Assembly: GCA_032718565.1 (NCBI GenBank)
Contig: JAVGVS010000190.1
Span: forward strand, 1-64,000
Length of the DNA: 64,000 nucleotides
Reading direction: 5' to 3'
From: Distichodus sexfasciatus
Lineage: Eukaryota; Chordata; Actinopteri; Characiformes; Distichodontidae
Each line of letters opens with the position of its first letter. Positions within the stretch are counted from its first letter, which is position 1. Shown one piece after another: positions 10,716-21,897 of this stretch. A program made the translations under genes and the position numbers. A model generated the notes under the pieces. That model saw nothing but the letters and a program-made list of their open reading frames with translations. It did not search any database and was not told where the DNA came from.

Positions 10716-11610
10716 GTTGCGATTCATGGGTCTTTCTGTGTGGAATATTTTGTTTTGTTTGACACCAGTATCTGTACTTCTACTTGCTTATAGCATGTGT
10801 GTACTTCTGCCACCTCTGCAAACGTCACTGCGTGTCCTTGCAGTCGATCCACGCACACACACTCAGAAACACACACCATACTGGTTTTAAGGCCATGTCG
10901 AGAGTTAACGCAATTAGACGCGGGCCTAATGAAATCTGGGCTTGCCAGAGATAAATGTGACTTCATTAGCAGAAGCCTTGAGAGACTGTCAGAGCTGATC
11001 GCTGATGAAGAAATGTGGCTCCCTTCTTTCTCCCTCTTGCACTCGTTCGCATGCGATCTGTCGTTCCGGATCATGTGTTACGGGTCTTCGGGGTTGGATA
11101 ACAAAAAGGCCGATAGAGTGAGACACAAGCAGCGAGACGAGCTGTTTTCTGTTCCTTTTGTTGCACAAAAGCAAATTTCCACCAGAGTCTCTAGAGAATG
11201 ACAACAGGCAGCCATATTGGATTGGATTCTTTTTTTCTCTCCTGAAAACGTGGAGAAAATGCACAGGCACTCAAGTAAAAGCATGACAGGGGACGGAATC
11301 TATCAGAAGGAAAGCTTTTACCCTCTCAAACAGAGACAACACATTTAACCGGCCCGCACGTAGTCAGGGCTTAAAGAATAGAAAATAGAACATTTCTGTG
11401 ATTGAAAGAGATTCGTATAAAGGCTGAAGCAGCAATGTGTGTGTCTTCAAGTTGATTGGTCAGCCATAAAACGGGTCTCGTGTTTAAAACAGCTGATTTG
11501 ATTTTCATATACTTTGGATTCCGTGTGATAGGTTTTGAGGCAAAACACATACCCATTTTCTAGAAAGAAAAATTGTATTCTCTAAGCCCACTAAACTATA
11601 CTAGAGGGTG
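10716..11610. promoter_or_regulatory. Low-repeat island, candidate conserved non-coding element
   Basis: The interval 10885-11360 is balanced in composition and lacks any repeat found elsewhere. It holds GAGAGTTAACGCAATTAGAC, GGGCCTAATGAAATC and a CTTCATTAGCAGAAGCC block, which are homeodomain-like TAAT/ATTA cores. No frame has coding character (best 134 codons, no recognised domain). Enhancer function is inferred from appearance only. Confidence 0.35.
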
Positions 11611-11619
11611 AATTGCAGT

Positions 11620-12690
11620 TTATTTCAATTGCTTAAGCACAAATTTGAAAATTTGCCCATGTTTTCAAAACACTTCACACAATTAGCACAACACTACACC
11701 CAAGTAGCAGAACATGTCAGATCTTTTGCAAAATGAAACACTATTGTAAAAACTCTACATTGTGTTTTATAAAAACACTGTTCTTGTTGTCATATTGTAC
11801 ATTATTTGCTAACTCATTTTGAATGATAGACACTACTGCGTTTATCCTAAAACACTTTTAGCATCTCCTAACAAAAAAAAAGAACACAAAATACGTTCAC
11901 CAAACACCACATTAGATCAAATGTGTATATCTGTATTTCCTGCAACCATTACAGACATGCAAAAAGAGGGGGGTAAAAAAAACGAAACATCTCTCCGTCT
12001 AGCTGCATCTGGTCACAGAGCTTCATCAACATCACAGGCTATGTTGTCATAGGCAAGACATCGTGGAAAAAATCTTCTACAGTGTGGGATCCATCCTTGA
12101 ATAGAGACATCAATCTGATTGCATGCATCCTTCATAGCTTGAATGAGAGGTGCACGAACATATGGCTGTAGATCATAAACCTTCCACCGCCATGCCGGAA
12201 AAAAACTCTTCTACCGGGTTTAGGAAGGGTGAGTATGGTGGAAGATAAAGACGTAAATTGTGGATGACCATGAAACCAATTTTGGACCAGAGGATATCGG
12301 TGGAATGATACATTATCCCAGGTGACAATGTATCGCATCTCAATGTGATTTGCAACACTAACAATATTATTGAGTTGGTCCAAAAATGCCAGAATGAAAG
12401 CTCTCATGTCCTCCATGTTCGTTGATGGCAGGTTAACTCACCTGTTCCTTTTTATCATGCTTAAACCTGATTGGTGTGTCTATAATTAAGCACCTAAGTG
12501 TTTGTACACCTGGTGGTTGTGTTTAACCAACTGGTTCATGGGTGTGGTTATTTGAAATCCAGTGCTTTAAAATGGACAAGTGTGTTTAGTGATTTGCAAA
12601 TCACTGTGTGTTGAGTTTTGCAAGAAGTGTAAAGCTGACAATGTGTTGTGCAAATCTGGGCCAATGTTTTGCTAACTGAGTGTTATGCCA
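11620..12690 (-). mobile_element. IS630/Tc1-mariner-type element, decayed
   Basis: A transposase remnant lies on the minus strand near 12130-12416, flanked by A/T-rich arms with CACAACAC-like sequence at both sides. The right side directly abuts G-element copy C. Terminal repeats are too degraded to place the ends exactly. Confidence 0.6.
12132..12416 (-). pseudogene. DDE transposase C-terminal remnant (IS630/Tc1-mariner superfamily)
   Basis: A DDE-type transposase cuts and rejoins element ends in the nucleus. One frame gives WDNVSFHR followed by PLVQNWF, the second catalytic Asp region. Another frame gives LPPYSPFLNPVEEFF, the last catalytic Glu region. The motifs are in different frames, so at least one frameshift separates them, and the N-terminal DNA-binding part is missing. 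It is non-functional. The family assignment rests on these two motifs and their spacing of roughly 34-37 residues. Confidence 0.75.
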
Positions 12691-12692
12691 AA

Positions 12693-13322
12693 TGTGACTC
12701 TGCACGGCAAAACCAGTCGCTTGTCGCAAATTTTCAAAATTGAGTTATGATGTTTTCATGAAAGGGCATAAATCAAGCTTCAAAACGATACCTATATCGA
12801 ATGAATCGGACGACATATGACTGAGATATCAACATTCAAAGGAGTCGGGTTTCTCCTGTCACGCCAAGTGAGAAACGGAGAAATCTGCCTTTGAAGTTGA
12901 CTATCGCCGAGACGCCAGCGGTCAAGGGCGACGCTTTGTATTTACATGTAGCCTACGCCAGTATCTTTCACAGCCACACGGATAGCCTACTCATGCTAGG
13001 GGTTAACTGAACTCGAGACTAAGATGATTCTCGAGAACATCTCTTCACGCTAGTCAACCAGTGACGTACTGCAAATATTGAAAGTAGAGCGGTCAAACAG
13101 AAACTTTAACATTCTGCTGGAATTGAATTCCTCACCTCAAGAAAAGTCACGCTTTAGGATGGAAAGGGTAAGTTTTTCATTTAATTTATTCACAGCAGTA
13201 AAGTATAGACCCTCCACTGTTTCCAAAACACTAAAAACAAAAATCCAACATTTACCCCACGCAACATAAACGTTGTTTTTCTCGAAACCTCCGGCTAAGC
13301 ATGTTTAATTGGTTTTGCCGTG
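12693..13322 (+). mobile_element. G-element copy C, right end eroded
   Basis: Same orientation as copy A. The left end is altered (TGTGACTCTGCACGGCAAAA). The interior keeps GACATATGACTGAGATATCA and AACATTCTGCTGGAATTGAA. The right terminal repeat has decayed to TTGGTTTTGCCGTG. Confidence 0.8.
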
Positions 13323-13565
13323 ATATCGCCATATGTGGGAGACTTTTTCTTTAGTGTTTAAGCAATCGGAAAAACTGTAAAGTCTCCCAGCATCCATTCT
13401 GAGATGTCTGTATCAATAGTAAATCAGAGACAGAAGCATTTTTAAGAATAAATTTGTTGAGTGTTTAAAGAACAGAAACCTAATCGCTAGTTATTTTGAC
13501 ACAATGCACACATCCAGATAATGTGCAAGCAATACAACACAATGAAAGTTTGTCCTCTAGCACTG
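13323..13565. other. Spacer
   Basis: No recognisable feature. Confidence 0.3.
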
Positions 13566-13866
13566 TGTCGGTCACACTTGGCGTTGTGTTGTGTAAAACT
13601 TGTTTCGCGCTAAGTAACACGCTAAGCAGACAAGTAACATTTGTGGGTTGTGTGTAACACATGAATTGTGTTGTGTCACAACACTTTCATTGTGTTGTGT
13701 AATCTCTGCTTTGTATTGTGTCACACTAGTGTTGTGTTGTGTAAAACTTACTTTGTCATGTAACACTTGTGTTGTAACACGGTACACTTGCATTGTGTAA
13801 CAGCTGTGTTGTGTAATGTTTGTGCTGTGTCATGTAACACTTGTGTTGTGTAACACTTGATTTGTG
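13566..13866 (+). repeat. Degenerate GT-rich minisatellite (TGTGTTGTGTAACACTT)
   Basis: About 300 bp of imperfect repetition of GTGTTGTGTAACACTTG-like units, often with the local inverted pair GTGTTGTGTAACAC. Confidence 0.8.
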
Positions 13867-14375
13867 AAGAAGGCTTGCATTTTTCTGCATGATAAAGATT
13901 TCAGAACATGAACATCATTTTTTAAATGTTATATGCAATCAGCGTTCAACATTTTCTCCTCCTGTGATCCTCGCAAAGCTCAAGTGCACTCCACAGAGAC
14001 TAGGAGCAACTTTCAAGATGTTTTATGTTCTTTTTAAATCATAATCAGCCCAGAACCCCTGGTTTCAGCATGGTCTCGACAGGACCTCGGAGATGGAGAG
14101 CCTTGCTCTCGGCTTCCACACAGTACTTTCAGCTGAGTCACTAGCTGAGCTATGGTGAAATCCAGTTACCTTGACGAGGGACTGAAACCGCAAGCGAATT
14201 AGCGAGGCCAAAGAAGGTGCACAAGCTTAAACAATATACACACCCAAAACCTTCACCTGAGCACCAGCACACGCACACACACACACATCTTATTTAGCTG
14301 TTTAACCTCCACAACTCTTATTTATTCTGCTGAAAAACACACTCGTGGCAGCTACAGCCAGAACGTAGAGACCAG
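13867..14375. other. Low-repeat region with CA tract
   Basis: Mixed DNA with CTCGACAGGACCTCGGAGAT and an (AC)n tract at about 14268-14287. No gene is apparent. Confidence 0.4.
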
Positions 14376-14810
14376 AGAGGGTAAGATAGGATTCGATAGA
14401 GATCGTAGATGTGAAAGAGGAAGAGAAAGAGAGAGAAATAGAGGGAGAGGGAAAAGAGAGAGAGAATGTAGAGAGAAAAGAAGAGAAAATAAAGGGAGCC
14501 AGAGATAGTAAATGATAGATGGAAGAGGGGAGGGAGGAACTGTGGGAATATAGATACAAGAGAGAAGAGAGGGAGGAGAAGGAGAGGACAGGTTAGAGAC
14601 CTAGAAAGGGAGAGAGGGGATGGAGGTGGGAGAGGAGGGAAGGGAGAGAGTTCATGTAGTGAGTTAGAGAGAGAGGGGAAGAGAGAGACAGAGACATCTG
14701 AGAGAGAGAGAGAGCAGGAGAGAGAGGTAAAGAGAGAGACAGAGAGAGGGGAGAGGGAGAGAGAGAGAGAGAGACAGAGAGGTGGGAGAGGTGGTGTGGG
14801 AAGTGAGAGA

Positions 14811-14860
<50 letters not shown>

Positions 14861-15015
14861 CAGACACAGAGAGAGGGAGAGGTGGGTGTAAAGAGAGGAG
14901 ACAGAGAGAGGGAGAGGGGGGTGTAAAGAGAGAGAGAGAGAGAGAGAGAGAGAGCAGGAGAGGGGAGAGGTGGGAAAGAGAGAGAGAGAGAGACAGAGAG
15001 AGGGAGAGGTGGTGT

Positions 15016-15066
<51 letters not shown>

Positions 15067-15114
15067 GAGAGAGAGGGGGGGAGAGAGAGAGGGAGAGAGG
15101 GAGAGGTGGTGTAA

Positions 15115-15153
<39 letters not shown>

Positions 15154-15273
15154 CAGAGAGAGGGAGAGGTGGTGTAAAGAGAGAGAAAGAGAGAGAGAGA
15201 GAGGGAGAGGTGGTGTAAAGAAAGAGAGAGAGAGAGCGAGGTAGGGAGAGGCGGTGTAAAGAGAGAGAGAGAG

Positions 15274-15304
<31 letters not shown>

Positions 15305-15455
15305 GGAGAGGTGGTGTAAAGAGAGAGAAAGAGAGAGAGGGAGAGGTGGTGGTAAAGAGAGAGAAAGAGAGAGAGAGAGAGGGAGAGGTGGTGTAAAGAA
15401 AAGAGAGAGAGAGAGCGAGGTAGGGAGAGGCGGTGTAAAGAGAGAGAGAGAGATC
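14376..15455 (+). repeat. GA-rich minisatellite (GAGAGAGGGAGAGGTGGTGTAAAGA)
   Basis: About 1.1 kb. The right half contains a recurring unit with GGGAGAGGTGGTGTAAAGAG set in (GA)n. The 382-codon Ser/Leu frame on the minus strand and the Arg/Glu frame on the plus strand come from this composition and are not genes. Confidence 0.92.
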
Positions 15456-15805
15456 ACACACAACATGAATGCACTACATTACATCAGCCCTCAATGTCAC
15501 TGCAAGCGACAGAAACCAATTGTAGCATCTGAAGAACGTTACACAGAACCACAACAGCACAGAGCAACACGTCCTGATCTAACACGCATGTAGAACTGAT
15601 CAATCCCACGCATGCATGAACACACACACACACACACGACACGGGACAAGCACATTTCATTTGCGTCTCTGCAGAAGGAGTGTGTCTAGATTTTAATCTT
15701 TTTTCCTCCTTGTCTGGCCTAATTGCTTTTTGCATTTCAAATTCAGATTCAGCTCATCTCTGTTATGACCACGTCCATCTGTCTCCCATTAAACACAGAC
15801 AAGCA
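15456..15805. other. Spacer with (CA)n
   Basis: Short CA tract near 15620-15637; otherwise no recognised feature. Confidence 0.4.
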
Positions 15806-15813
15806 GAGAGAGT

Positions 15814-15845
<32 letters not shown>

Positions 15846-15857
15846 AAGAGAGAGACC

Positions 15858-15890
<33 letters not shown>

Positions 15891-15892
15891 TT
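15806..15892 (+). repeat. (GA)n microsatellite
   Basis: About 85 bp of GA with a few A and C interruptions. Confidence 0.92.
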
Positions 15893-16190
15893 TTATCCAC
15901 GTAGAGGACGATGCTTTTAATTATTTAAGTAAGGTTACAGGGTGACGAGCCACGTTGGCAGGGAGACAAGGAGGCGGTAACCATGACCAACACCTGCTTC
16001 TGTGACACTGACCACATGATGCGGGTTATTCTTTTAATACTGCTGCATGAGCATGTCATTAAAACTCATATATAAACCAGGGGAGTACATTAGAAACTTT
16101 ACTCACAATACACACATAGTCTGCCGATGTCATAAAGACTGATACGATACGATTTCACTTCAATCATTTACATTCAAATAAAATCACAAA
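15893..16190. other. Low-repeat spacer
   Basis: No repeat or coding signal recognised. Confidence 0.4.
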
Positions 16191-16690
16191 AACTCAACCA
16201 CACTTTTAAAATTGCAATATAACAATGTAAATGTTAGATATTGATATATTGATAAATCGATACATCGATACATCGATTCAATTATTAGCATCGCCATATT
16301 AATAATCAAATCAATGTATCAATAACAATGTATCGATATCAAAAATTAGCATGGTCATGTTAAAAATGTAATCGATGTGTCAATTTATTAATATAAATGT
16401 ATCGATGTATCTATATTGATCATTAGCATGGCCATGTTAATAATCAAATCAATGTGTTGGCGTATCAATTTATTAATATCAATGTATCAATGTATTGATA
16501 TCGAACATTAGCATGGCCATGCTAATAATCAAATCAACGTATTGCCGTATCAATGTATCAATATTGATGTCTCGATAAATCAATATCAAACATTAGCATG
16601 AATGTATGCATCAATGTATCAATATCAATGTATCAATGTGTCAATATTGAACATTTATATTATGAACAATTAAGAAAATATCAATATATC
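16191..16690 (+). repeat. AT-rich tandem repeat with ATCGATGTATC motifs
   Basis: Units of roughly 61-85 bp marked by ATTAGCATGGCCATG at about 16284, 16345, 16422, 16507 and 16592. Between these lie many copies of TATCAATGTATCGAT. The half-palindromic ATCGAT and GATATC strings allow local hairpins. Confidence 0.8.
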
Positions 16691-17480
16691 GTTACAACCC
16701 TATTATACACACATGCACACACATGATTAAAGGTGGTATCCTCTAGCATCATACCCACTGTGTCCTATAATCAAGTCCCAGTTTCACTCACGTGCAGAAG
16801 CTGAGTTTTTAGTAGGACCAAAAATCCCGCCCGCCACACACACACACACACACACACACTAATTTAGTTGAGTGTGTACATACACACACACACACACACA
16901 CATACACACACAAATTTATGCATATCCAGCAGAGCACTCCTCGGAATCAAAAGTAGACTATGGACCAAGTATTCCAAAATTGACTTATAAGCTCTATGAA
17001 ACTCATTAAATGCTTCAACACACACACACACACACACTTACACACAGAATACGGCTCAGAACATACTGATTTAATTTACCGTTATCTTAAATCCATCCCC
17101 AACATATCCAGTCTTATTATCTTATCATTCAAACCAGCACCAAATCCATACAACTTGCAATTTCTTCTATAAAATGTACACACACTCACTTGCTTTTACA
17201 CACACACACATACGCAGAGAACACACTGATGTCATATAAATGCACCTTGCACCTCTCTCTCCATCACATCCAGTCTTATTATCTTATTCAATCCAACCAC
17301 AACCATTTATTAACTCGCAACTCCTCTTATCAAAGTACGAACACACGGACACACACACACACCTGCTACTCATCTCATCTATAACAGAATAAATCCGCGT
17401 TAAAAAGCCCTTACCTCGGCTCCCTCTATCAGTGCACACTCTTCTTCTCTAAGAGTCTTCCTCTTTCACACACACACCTG
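16691..17480. repeat. Cluster of CA microsatellites in AT-rich DNA
   Basis: (CA)n tracts at about 16836-16860, 16881-16915, 17020-17040, 17190-17215 and 17345-17363 lie in otherwise plain DNA. ATCCAGTCTTATTATCTTAT occurs twice (about 17105 and 17268), so part of this is an old local duplication. Confidence 0.7.
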
Positions 17481-17800
17481 AAGTGTGTCTCCTCTCCTGT
17501 TATTTTCTCTCCTTTTCTGCCAAAATAGACCAAGTGGTCCAGTCGAGACAAGAGGTAGGAAGCCTCCTTAAAGAAGTGTGTTTTAAGCGTCTCCTCCTCC
17601 TCCTACTCTTCTCTCCGTCTCCGTGGAAGCGGGTATCCCGGCAGTGGATAGCAAAATCCTGTCTCCAGCAGCAGCGGCGGCGATGCAAGGCGATGCGAGC
17701 AGCTCGGCTGACTCAACAGCACAGCCAGGATGACTACAGGACTGAGGAAGCAACAGCAGAGTCAGACTCCATCACACACTCACACACACACTCACACACA
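17481..17800. other. GC-richer island, possible untranslated first exon
   Basis: A non-repetitive block with CpGs (GTCTCCGTGGAAGCGGGTAT, GCAGCGGCGGCGATGCAAGG). A sequence like a splice donor, AGACAAGAGGTAGGAAG, lies at about 17545. A 121-codon frame covers it but has no recognised domain. It could be a 5' untranslated exon or a chance GC island. Confidence 0.25.
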
Positions 17801-17849
17801 GACTTATGTATTACTGTCTTTGTCAAGTGCTTCCAATGGCTCCAATAAT

Positions 17850-18089
17850 GATTAGATGTAAATAATACTACAGCTATAAGTAACCCTAAGCTCATATTTT
17901 TTACTTTTTCAAATAAAACATGGAAATTTTCTGCAAAATCATTTTCACTTGTCCTCACATATAAAAATCTCCCCACAAAGTCACAAAAATGGACAAATCA
18001 TAGTTTTTTCTTATCCTGTAGGTGACAACCGGGTCCTCACAAATCCCTTAAATACATAAAGACAGACACACACTCATATTATTATCTTT
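17850..18089 (+). repeat. Dispersed GTCCTCACA-type repeat, left part
   Basis: Contains TCCCCACAAAGTCACAAAAA, GGACAAATCATAGTTTTTTC and GGGTCCTCACAAATCCCTTA. Near copies of these follow the LINE at 18711-18800, so the host sequence is itself a duplicated repeat. Confidence 0.55.
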
Positions 18090-18101
18090 GTAATACCAAA
18101 A

Positions 18102-18698
18102 CCCCTCCTGGAGTCAACACCTTATCAGGGTGGAGGTGTTTGCATGTTCCTGTGATCCCAGGAGCTCAGTTGTCGGGGGCTTAAGACCCTGGTAGGGTCA
18201 CCCAAGGCACACAGGTCATGGGTGAATAACCAGATGAAGAGCAGTTCATTTGTCCCTTATGTAGAAGAACAACACAGAGCCAAAGAGTTTTCCCCCGCCC
18301 GGATACGGGTCACCGAGACCCCCCTTTGGAGCCAGGCCTTGGGGCGAGGCTCGATGGCGAGCACCTGGTGACTGGGCCTGTACCCATGAGGCACAGCCCA
18401 AAGAGGCAACGTGGGTCACCTGTCCAATGGGCTCACCACCCATAGGAGGAGCCAACGGGGTCAGGTGCCATGCAAACTGGGTGCTGGCCAAAGGCGGGGT
18501 TGTTGGCGGTCCGAGCCTCGGCTGCAGAAGGTAGCTCTAGGGGCTGGAGGTGTGGCAGTGTGGACTATGTTTCCCGGCTAGCCTGGGGAACGTCTCGGAA
18601 TTCCCCCGGATGAGCAGGACGAAGTGGCCGGGGAGAGGGAAGTCTGGTCTCTGACCTGATTCCAGTTAAGTGGAAGAAAATGGATGGATGGATGGGTG
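18102..18698 (+). mobile_element. Internally deleted non-LTR retrotransposon
   Basis: A 597-bp insert flanked by a perfect 12-base duplication GTAATACCAAAA (18090-18101 and 18699-18710). The left 430 bases look like a LINE 5' region (GAGCTCAGTTGTCGGGGGCT, AGGAGGAGCCAACGGGGTCA). The right part looks like its 3' end with the tail GAAAATGGATGGATGGATG. The whole protein-coding body is absent. It was probably mobilised by an intact relative. The LINE clade (Rex/CR1-L2 group) is only a guess. Confidence 0.8.
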
Positions 18699-18710
18699 GT
18701 AATACCAAAA

Positions 18711-18811
18711 ATGCCCCCACAAAGTAGCACAATTTGACAAATCATAGTTTTTCCTATTTTTACTAGATGGCCAGGTCCTCACAAACCCCTTAAATACACA
18801 CACACACAGCT
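18711..18811 (+). repeat. GTCCTCACA-type repeat, right part
   Basis: TGCCCCCACAAAGTAGCACA, GACAAATCATAGTTTTTCCT and AGGTCCTCACAAACCCCTTA repeat the left flank of the LINE. Confidence 0.6.
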
Positions 18812-19690
18812 CTACTAGATTTAAGACTAAGATCAGATTGTGGTTAGGCTTAGGTTTAGTTTAATACTAGGAACAGATTGTTGTTAGGTCGGGTTTTGTT
18901 TAAGACTAGAATCAGATTGTGGTTAGGTCAGGTTTGGTTCAGGATAAGGATCAGAGTGTGATTGGATTTAGGATGAGGATTATATAATGATTAGGTTAGG
19001 ACTAGTTTAAGATAAGGTCCAGAGTGTGATTAGATTTAAGACTAGGATCAGATTGTGGTTAGATTAGGTTTGGTTTAAGATTAGTATCAGATTGTGGTTA
19101 GGTTTAGGTTTGGTTTAAGACTAGGATCAGATTGTGGTTAGGTGAGTTTTAGTTTAGGATAAGGATCAGAGTGTGATTAGATTCAAGACTAGGATCAGAT
19201 TGTGGTTAGGTTTAGGGCTATGGCTATATTGTGGTTTGGTTTAAGACTAGTATCCATTTGTGGTTAGGTTTAGGTTTGGTTTAAGACTAGGATCAGATTG
19301 TGGTCAAGTGAGTTTTAGTTTAGGATAAGGATCAGAGTGTGATTAGATTCAAGACTAGGATCAGATTGTGATCAGGTGAGTTTTAGTTTAGGATAAGGGT
19401 TAGTGTGTGATTAGATTCAAGACTAGGATCAGATTGTGGTTAGGATTAGGGCTATAGCTATATTGTGGTTTGGTTTAAGACTTGCACTACATTTTGGTTA
19501 GGTTTAAGGTAAGGAACAGATTATGGTTCGGTTTACAATGGGGATCAGATTGTGATTAGGTTTAAGACTGTGGCTATATTGTGGTTTGGTTTAAGACTTG
19601 GATTAAATTTAGGTTAGGTTTAAGGGTAGGACCAGATCATGGTTAGGTTTACAGTGAGGATGTGATTGTGGTTAGGATTAGGAAAAGAAT
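18812..19690 (+). repeat. 40-bp tandem repeat (TTAAGACTAGGATCAGATTG)
   Basis: About 22 imperfect units. The best unit reads ATTGTGGTTAGGTTTAGGTT followed by TGGTTTAAGACTAGGATCAG, 40 bp. Subtypes carry GAGTTTTAGTTTAGGATAAG. The TTAGG runs are telomere-like by eye but do not form the vertebrate hexamer array. Confidence 0.9.
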
Positions 19691-20160
19691 CAGACAGTCT
19701 TTAAACCTTTTTAAAGTATCTTTGCTACTGATTAGCTACTAAAATAAATGGTTAAGTTAGTAGCATCGCTCATTTTATCTAGCTACTGCCCAGTAGTAAT
19801 TATATACACTGCTGTCCAGCTGCAAATATGCAGTATATATTTTGAATATTCTCTAGAGAAGCTGGTGATAGTCAAGAAGGTAATTGATCATTCCACCACA
19901 CATGAGCACAACTCTGAACAAACAACCGCGTCTAATGGAGTCTTCTTAAGTAACCGTTTTTCATGCTTCGTATTAAACTTCATTAGTGCCATCAGGCTGG
20001 AGTATTACACTAAATGATTGCAGCTTAGCAACACTAAACCAAATACCAAATAAAAGAGAGTTTAAGCAGGCGGAACCTGCCAAAAACACACCGGTCCGCT
20101 GGGTGCAAGTCGAGAGGCTCTTCATCTGCGTGTGATGATGATGATGTAAAAAAGTCTTAC
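19691..20160. other. Low-repeat spacer
   Basis: Single-copy-looking DNA; an 89-codon frame has no recognisable content. Confidence 0.4.
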
Positions 20161-20162
20161 AG

Positions 20163-20890
20163 CGTAATACTGACAGCAGTGCTGCCATATATTTTATTTA
20201 ATTTTACAACAAATATACAGTATTTGATATTTTACAGTACAATACGGTAATTATAATATGCAGTGCATCACTGCAAAAGCATCTTTTTCCAGAATCTGTT
20301 TCAAAATGCATAATTGAATGAAGAAAATGAAGGAAGAGTGTTTCTTATTAAAACATAATTTTTGAGAATGCATTTTATATTTAAACTACTTTTAGATACG
20401 TTCGGCTATTAACATCTTTCAGCACAGTACAGTGATTTAGTATGTAAAGTATGTAAAGTATCCTACAAAACAAAGAAACATTATTTTTGTAGTGAGGAAA
20501 TGAACAGGTGAGGTAAATCTGAAGAGTGGCCATGTTGAACGATTTAACGAGGGAGTGAATGCGATACCCAGAATGCTTTAGATGTGCGGAAGATACAACA
20601 TTAACTAGGGAAATGGCCCCGTGATGAGAAGGTCACCAGTTCCAGAGCCCAGTTCTGTAAAGGTACCACTGAGGTATTCATGAGCATGGAAATTTTATTA
20701 GAAAACTGTGTTTTCAACTCATTTCTTTGCAAAAATGATAACAATTGTATGTTACTGTATTTGCAAAGAATGACTTGTAACAAAACAATTCTGTTACCAG
20801 TTCTGTAAATTTACAGTTATTTCCTTACATCATTTTACTGCATAACACAGTAACATACTGTACTTTTTTAATAACAGCCCTGATTCCCAT
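20163..20890. mobile_element. ACTGTA-rich fold-back repeat (K), interrupted by a SINE
   Basis: AT-rich DNA dense in TACAGT/ACTGTA. It includes TACAGTATTTGATATTTTACAG and CTTTTTCCAGAATC, which recurs at 55228. A SINE-A fragment sits at 20605-20690. Similar DNA occurs at 20960, 22540, 47410, 48045, 52800 and 54862. A CACTA/EnSpm-related MITE is one possibility, unproven. Confidence 0.5.
20605..20690 (+). mobile_element. SINE-A middle fragment
   Basis: GTGATGAGAAGGTCACCAGT then GTAAAGGTACCACTGAGGTA and TCATGAGCATGG. Only the B-box region and middle block remain. Confidence 0.7.
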
Positions 20891-20959
20891 TACATTCTTC
20901 ATTTCACCACACCACTACAAAAAGTTGTTTTCTTTGTTTTGTCAAAGTACACTTTGTCA

Positions 20960-21432
20960 GCTCTACTATATAGATGAATATACAGTATATACAGTATCTG
21001 CAGTACAACTCAAATAAGGCACAATAGATTAACCAAAAATATATACATAGACTATAAAATATAACAAATATTTAGTACACTTCTGAATAACTGTAGTGTG
21101 ATCGAAAAAAATAGGCAGAAAGAAAGATGTAGCTGAAAGAAGGTGAAATGTAAACAGCAACAATAATAATAATAATAATAATGATAATAATAATACAAAA
21201 TTTCTACAGTATTGCACCTGAAAAATAACGGTAAAATACTGTAAAAGTATATTATTATTAGTGTAAACTGTACTTTAACAGTAACATACTACGCTGCCGA
21301 TATTAATACTGTAAGTGTTTTCTATAGATTTACAGATTTCTTTCAAAAGCAAGAAATATTACTGTGTTACAAAAATACAGTAAAACAATGTAGGAAAATA
21401 ACTGTAAATTTACAGCAATAGGTTACAGTTTA
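20960..21432. mobile_element. ACTGTA-rich repeat (K), second block
   Basis: Contains GCTGAAAGAAGGTGAAATGT, found again at 54920, and an (AAT)n tract at about 21157-21196. It ends with AACTGTAAATTTACAGCAAT, a fold-back core. Confidence 0.55.
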
Positions 21433-21439
21433 GCCGCGA

Positions 21440-21700
21440 CCCGACTGCTAGCAAACACACACACAACTCCCAGGTAATTACATTTGCAGTCGGAACGAGC
21501 TTTCGCAGATTCCATTCCGCTTATCAAATGTGTCCAATGCTGATCCGAGATCAGATTGCGGCATATAAAAGCTGATTAATTAGCCCAGGTTAGCCGGCAG
21601 CGAGACGACGGGAGCTGCTGGGGTAATTGAAAAGGTTTCCTGCTGAGCGCAAACGTTTTTTGGGTTTTTTTCTTTCTTTTTTTTGAGGGGGTGAAGTAAG
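21440..21700. promoter_or_regulatory. Candidate conserved non-coding element
   Basis: Repeat-free block with CCCAGGTAATTACATTTGCA, GCTGATTAATTAGCCCAGG and GATCCGAGATCAGATTGCGG. TAATTA cores and the local inverted GATC motif suit a homeodomain-type enhancer. Inference from sequence texture only. Confidence 0.35.
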
Positions 21701-21859
21701 GAGAGTGAGATGAATTGCACGTTTTTTGGAGGAAGATTTGATCTCGGCTGATGCCAATGTTTGCTTCTCCGTCTCTGTGTGTTTTAGGGCATAAGGAGCA
21801 GAATAGATTTGGAGTGTGGGGACGCTCAGATTGGGCTTGTTTACCGGGATGCATTACTC

Positions 21860-21897
<38 letters not shown>

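Noticed and set aside
14318..15466. 382-codon Ser/Leu frame resembling a membrane protein
   Set aside because: Read from (GA)n minisatellite on the opposite strand; pure composition effect.
18812..19690. Interstitial telomere array
   Set aside because: TTAGG strings are frequent but the period is 40 bp and TTAGGG hexamers are not tandem.
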